9,073 nt of DNA from an uncultured Pseudomonadota bacterium (lineage in GTDB: Bacteria; Lernaellota; Lernaellaia; Lernaellales; Lernaellaceae): contig CALBTQ010000006.1 in NCBI GenBank assembly GCA_937967875.1, positions 1-9,073 of the forward strand, given 5' to 3'. The notes below the pieces were generated by a model. It was not told the DNA's origin. It saw only the letters and a list, made by a program, of their open reading frames with translations, and made no database searches. Position numbers and translations under genes: made by a program. This document shows, one piece after another, positions 7,301 through 9,073 of the stretch (positions are counted from its first letter, which is position 1; each line of letters begins with the position of its first letter).

Positions 7301-7729
7301 AGCGGCAAAGTCGCGGCCTACGGCATCGACCGGCAACTGGCGACGCACCCGGAATCGGTCGCCGTCGAGGCCTGGCGCGACATCGAGGCCATGGGAAAGG
7401 AAAAGCGTTATGAGCCGCAGGCGGTGGAGGTGCAACTGCGCCGCGCGGCGCCGGCGCTCGATCCCGCCGAGGCCGTGCATTCCTGGGACGAGGTGGAAAG
7501 CGGTTTTACGCCGGCGGACGCGATCGCCGAAGCCAAACGCTGCCTCGCGTGCGGCCTGTGCGCCTGCTGCGACAACTGCCTGAGCAACTTCGGCTGTCCG
7601 GCCTTTTACCGACAAGACGGGCAGGTGCACATCGACCCGATCCTCTGCGACGGGTGCGGAACCTGCGTGCAGGTGTGTCCCAACGGCGCGATCGTGCCGG
7701 TGCGCGACTTGAGCGGAGGTGTTTCATGA
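4319..7729 (+). CDS. iorA: Indolepyruvate:ferredoxin oxidoreductase alpha subunit fused to a GltD-like FAD/NAD(P)H module
   Basis: This is a 1136-residue fusion; ordinary IorA is about 600 residues. (a) Residues 1 to about 350 are the pyrimidine-binding and linker domains of IorA, with YPGTPSSE at 35-42 and a Glu64 in VNEK that fits the TPP-activating glutamate. (b) About 365-555 is the thiamine-diphosphate domain, with CPGCPHR (369-375), the metal/TPP motif GDSTFFH (438-444) and DNRTTGMTGHQ (466-476). (c) Cys559, 562 and 570 form a short cysteine row. (d) About 600-1070 is a GltD/NfnB/SfrB-like module. It has iron-sulfur cysteines 607, 611, 616 and 647, 650, 654, 658, an FAD-binding GGGPAG (707-712), a pyridine-nucleotide-binding GGGNAA (838-843) and the FAD-closing AGGD (978-981). 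(e) Cys1075-1093 and 1110-1120 (CDGCGTCVQVCP) form a 2x[4Fe-4S] ferredoxin domain like the normal IorA tail. IOR oxidatively decarboxylates arylpyruvates from aromatic amino-acid transamination to aryl-acetyl-CoA plus CO2. The flavin module implies electron exchange with NAD(P)(H). Substrate is inferred. The stop overlaps iorB. Confidence 0.92.
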   Translation: MNPLLSAEPTVRLLLGNEAIVRGALEAGLGFFSTYPGTPSSEIGDTFFRIHQEAGVSFEYSVNEKVALEVAGAAAAAGVRTMVAMKHVGVNVAADPLMTLAYIGVRAGLVLVSADDPGCHSSQNEQDNRHYARLGKLPMFEPTTPQDAYEAVKAAFELSEKLEMPVILRTTTRVSHTRSAVRFGALGERKTKGEFAPDRRRFTPVPAVARLRHPVVEQNMIAAEEQFNESPLNRTYGTGTFGVLTSGVAACYVEDAVVRFALDDKVRVLQLATTWPLPRKVLAEFVAQVDAALVVEELDPLLENELRATCSRTGKLIPVYGKESGHFSLLGELGPDQVTHALADLLGFDAEEGAGAALPALPARPPILCPGCPHRATYYAVKLVAGDAPLYLSDIGCYTLGFLPPIGVGDYFICMGSSASSAGGFAATGDKPVISFIGDSTFFHSGMTGLVNSVHNRRDMTLVVLDNRTTGMTGHQPNPGSGVRGETIDIERIARAAGVEHIAAIDPLNFKESTMVIRNLLAQSGPKVLISRSPCPLFARKQLGQKREAAYYRVDHNLCRVCGRGEDGQCGLETNKDYGLSRSRARIAALPENGEGRAPQKMKHPPCETACPLGLCVQGYIEHVAAGNIEIARALIRQRLALPHTICRVCTHPCEAACVRGDIDEPLAINKIKRFVMDAETDDERQTYIAWQRNLIEENGKRVAVIGGGPAGLGCAFDLRLRGYEVTIFEAEDAAGGMCGYGIPRHRLPRAALAKDLAVIEGLGVAIETGRRFGADFTLNELRECGFAAAFVSVGMTRGLRLGIEGETLPRVQDAMHFLRQVNLGGLDELAGHVVVVGGGNAAIDAARCALRLGANAVTILYRRTHLEMPAIAEEVEAAQAEGVKLVELSTPESIEEKNGRLTLICRRMKLGEPDDDGRRKPLPSEQTFTVPADHVVVAIGQQPSLAPEALPLVECDRWGRLRVERDTGATDNPFLFAGGDAVTGPASVAEALQSGKVAAYGIDRQLATHPESVAVEAWRDIEAMGKEKRYEPQAVEVQLRRAAPALDPAEAVHSWDEVESGFTPADAIAEAKRCLACGLCACCDNCLSNFGCPAFYRQDGQVHIDPILCDGCGTCVQVCPNGAIVPVRDLSGGVS
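7715..7720 (+). promoter_or_regulatory. Ribosome binding site of iorB
   Basis: GGAGGT at 7715-7720, 5 nt before the ATG at 7726, is the strongest Shine-Dalgarno in the window. It fixes the iorB start at the ATGA overlap with iorA and excludes the longer frame that opens upstream inside iorA. Confidence 0.8.
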
Positions 7730-8340
7730 AAGCCGATGGCGCGACCCGGATTTACCTGTGCGGCGTCGGCGGGCAGGGCAGTCTGACCGCGAGCCGGCTG
7801 CTGGGCGAGGCGGCGATTCTCGACGACATGCCGGTGACCGTTTCCGAAGTGCACGGCATGAGCCAGCGCGGCGGCATCGTGGAAAGCACCGTGCTGATGG
7901 GCGGCCCGAAAAGTCCGCTGATCGGCAAGAACGACGCCGACGTGCTGCTGGCCTTCGAGCCGCTGGAAGCCCTGCGCGCTTTGCCCTATTGCGCCGCGAA
8001 AACCGTGGCCGTGGTCAACACGCACCCCATCGTGCCGTTCACGGTGACCATGGGCCAGGCGGAGTATCCCGACGTCGAGTCCATGCTGGAGAAAGTACGC
8101 GGTTCGGTCGGCCGTCTCTACGCCCTGGACGCCACGCAACTGGCCGAGGAAGCGGGCAACGCCCAGGCGGTCAACGCGGTGATGCTCGGCGCACTGGCCG
8201 GGGCGAACGTGCTGCCGCTTGACGGCGAAACGGTCCGGCGCATCGTCACCGAAACAGTGCCGGCCAAATTCCGCGCCACCAACGAAAAGGCCTTCTCGCT
8301 GGGGCAGGCGGAAATCCAACGACAGCTCGCGGACGGATAG
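7726..8340 (+). CDS. iorB: Indolepyruvate:ferredoxin oxidoreductase beta subunit
   Basis: A 204-residue protein, the usual IorB size, forming the gamma-type (POR/KOR gamma) domain that completes the IOR active site and helps bind CoA. The N-terminal CGVGGQG (12-18) and SEVHGMSQRGG (40-50) are signature segments of this family. No cofactor-binding cysteine motifs are present, as expected. It starts within the iorA stop codon (ATGA, 4-bp overlap) behind a strong RBS, so stoichiometric, coupled synthesis with the fusion alpha subunit is expected. That pairing supports the reading of iorA as a functional IOR rather than a stray flavoprotein. No intrinsic terminator is seen after its TAG. Confidence 0.95.
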   Translation: MKADGATRIYLCGVGGQGSLTASRLLGEAAILDDMPVTVSEVHGMSQRGGIVESTVLMGGPKSPLIGKNDADVLLAFEPLEALRALPYCAAKTVAVVNTHPIVPFTVTMGQAEYPDVESMLEKVRGSVGRLYALDATQLAEEAGNAQAVNAVMLGALAGANVLPLDGETVRRIVTETVPAKFRATNEKAFSLGQAEIQRQLADG

Positions 8341-8361
8341 GCGACATCCCTTACAGCCCCG

Positions 8362-8396
8362 TTGACGTTAGCCGCCGCAATGAGTCATGGTAGGCT
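8362..8396 (+). promoter_or_regulatory. Possible promoter for the lipoprotein gene
   Basis: The 104-nt gap after iorB contains TTGACG (8362-8367), the same -35 hexamer as the iorA promoter. The -10 is unclear: CATGGT (8386-8391, 18-bp spacer) or TAGGCT (8391-8396, better hexamer, but needs the weak -35 TTAGCC at 8368-8373). A promoter is plausible here but not pinned down. The gap holds no terminator-like hairpin with a T-tract, so read-through from iorB is also possible. Confidence 0.3.
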
Positions 8397-8444
8397 TGCA
8401 CCAACCGGACGATTCTGCGCCGATCATGGGGAAAGGATTGCGAT

Positions 8445-9056
8445 ATGCGCAAATTGATATGGGTATTGTTCATCATCATTCTGATGGCCGGATGTTCGGA
8501 TAAGGCGACGCCCAAGGCCGATCCGAACGCCCAACCGCTCGATGAGAAGGCCGCGCCGACCGGCGACGTCGAACAGATCGCCAAGCAATTGCAGTTGACC
8601 GAGCCGACGCCGTTGCCGCCGCTCGACCAGAGTTCGCCGCAAGTCGCGATGGAAAATTTTTTCGTCGCGGTCAACATCGCGCTGGATCCCATGTTCCAGT
8701 TGGCCTCCAAAAACGAAGGTTCCGACCCGCATCGCGCGACCGCCTACGATGACGCCCTGAGTAAGCTGCGCAAATTGTTCGTCAACTCGCAGGCGCGCCT
8801 GGCGGTCATCGCCTATCTCGATCTGATCAAGATCCAGCAGGCCGAGGTCATGGGCAAGCCGAAAATCAAGGACGACACGGCGACGCTGACTCTGCGCATC
8901 GTCAAGGGCGACAACCTGGAGTTCGATCCCAAGTCGTTCGGCGAGGGCGATAAAAAGGAAGTGGAAGTCGAAGTCAGCATGGTCAAAAAGGATGACGGCT
9001 GGAAGATCGAAGACTTCGGCGGCCTGGTGGCCAAAGACAAAACCGCCTTACCCTGA
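8445..9056 (+). CDS. Predicted lipoprotein of unknown function
   Basis: The 203-residue product begins with a short basic n-region (Arg2, Lys3), a hydrophobic core (residues 4-15) and a lipobox ending at Cys17 (M-A-G-C). Met at -3 is less usual than Leu, but the motif is otherwise good. Ser18 after the cysteine gives no inner-membrane retention signal, so an outer-membrane lipoprotein is inferred. A Pro/Asp/Ala-rich linker (about 20-65) is followed by a helical segment (about 66-130) and a strand-rich charged C-terminus (about 140-198). That layout loosely recalls NTF2-like lipoproteins such as DUF4878, but I do not recognise the family. The ATG at 8445 is supported by AAAGGA (8432-8437) at 7-nt spacing. 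It is separated from iorB by 104 nt and shows no obvious functional link. Confidence 0.82.
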   Translation: MRKLIWVLFIIILMAGCSDKATPKADPNAQPLDEKAAPTGDVEQIAKQLQLTEPTPLPPLDQSSPQVAMENFFVAVNIALDPMFQLASKNEGSDPHRATAYDDALSKLRKLFVNSQARLAVIAYLDLIKIQQAEVMGKPKIKDDTATLTLRIVKGDNLEFDPKSFGEGDKKEVEVEVSMVKKDDGWKIEDFGGLVAKDKTALP

Positions 9057-9073
9057 TGGACGCGGCGAGCCAT
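9056..9073 (+). CDS. Possible start of a further gene, cut by the window end
   Basis: TGATG links the lipoprotein stop (9054-9056) to an ATG at 9056, and six codons (MDAASH) remain open to the window edge. This arrangement is common for coupled genes, but no clear Shine-Dalgarno precedes it and the visible stretch is too short to judge. Confidence 0.25.

Noticed and set aside
8438..8452. Short inverted repeat TTGCG-ATATG-CGCAA that loops out the lipoprotein start codon
   Set aside because: Only 5 bp with a weak stem, and likely chance. Without conservation it is not evidence of translational control.
1..9073. CRISPR arrays, tRNA/rRNA genes, insertion sequences, prophage or defence genes
   Set aside because: None seen: no regularly spaced repeats, no transposase-like frames, no tRNA-like cloverleaf. 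The window looks like ordinary chromosomal metabolism apart from the fusion enzyme.

Overview
This is the end of a high-GC contig (roughly 60-65% G+C by eye). It is most likely from a metagenome or draft genome of a Gram-negative, probably anaerobic bacterium. The evidence is a CoA-dependent indolepyruvate (2-oxoacid):ferredoxin-type oxidoreductase, a lipoprotein signal peptide, and tightly packed genes with strong G/C third-position bias. That bias also produces long spurious antisense frames. A deltaproteobacterial-grade lineage or an uncultured relative would fit, but the sequence does not fix the phylum. The first 45 bases are not biological: they are an Illumina index adapter, so the first gene is cut by the contig edge.

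Layout. (1) 46-2308, plus strand: the C-terminal part of a HAD-family phosphatase (phosphoglycolate-phosphatase type), overlapping by 8 nt with a complete phosphoglucomutase/phosphomannomutase of the PGM2 type. (2) 2305-4101, minus strand: a 598-aa Rossmann-fold NAD(P)-binding protein of unknown function that converges on the mutase. The two stop codons share one CTAG. The minus-strand gene appears to use an intrinsic terminator lying inside the mutase coding sequence. (3) 4102-4318: a divergent promoter region with two sigma70-like promoters, both with 17-bp spacers, and a perfect 9-bp inverted repeat in the leader of the minus-strand gene. (4) 4319-8340, plus strand: a two-gene operon. The first gene is a 1136-aa fusion of the thiamine-diphosphate alpha subunit of indolepyruvate oxidoreductase (IorA) with a GltD/NfnB-like FAD-NAD(P)H iron-sulfur module and a C-terminal ferredoxin domain. 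The second is the beta (gamma-domain) subunit IorB, translationally coupled through ATGA. (5) 8445-9056, plus strand: a small predicted lipoprotein, with a possible next gene starting at the window edge.

The most interesting object is the IorA-GltD fusion. Ordinary IOR passes electrons from arylpyruvate oxidation to free ferredoxin. Here a complete flavin and nicotinamide-binding unit is built into the same chain, between the thiamine domain and the terminal ferredoxin domain. This suggests direct coupling of 2-oxoacid oxidation to NAD(P)(H), or a confurcating or bifurcating scheme with ferredoxin. That reading is inferred from domain order; the domains themselves are visible from their motifs.
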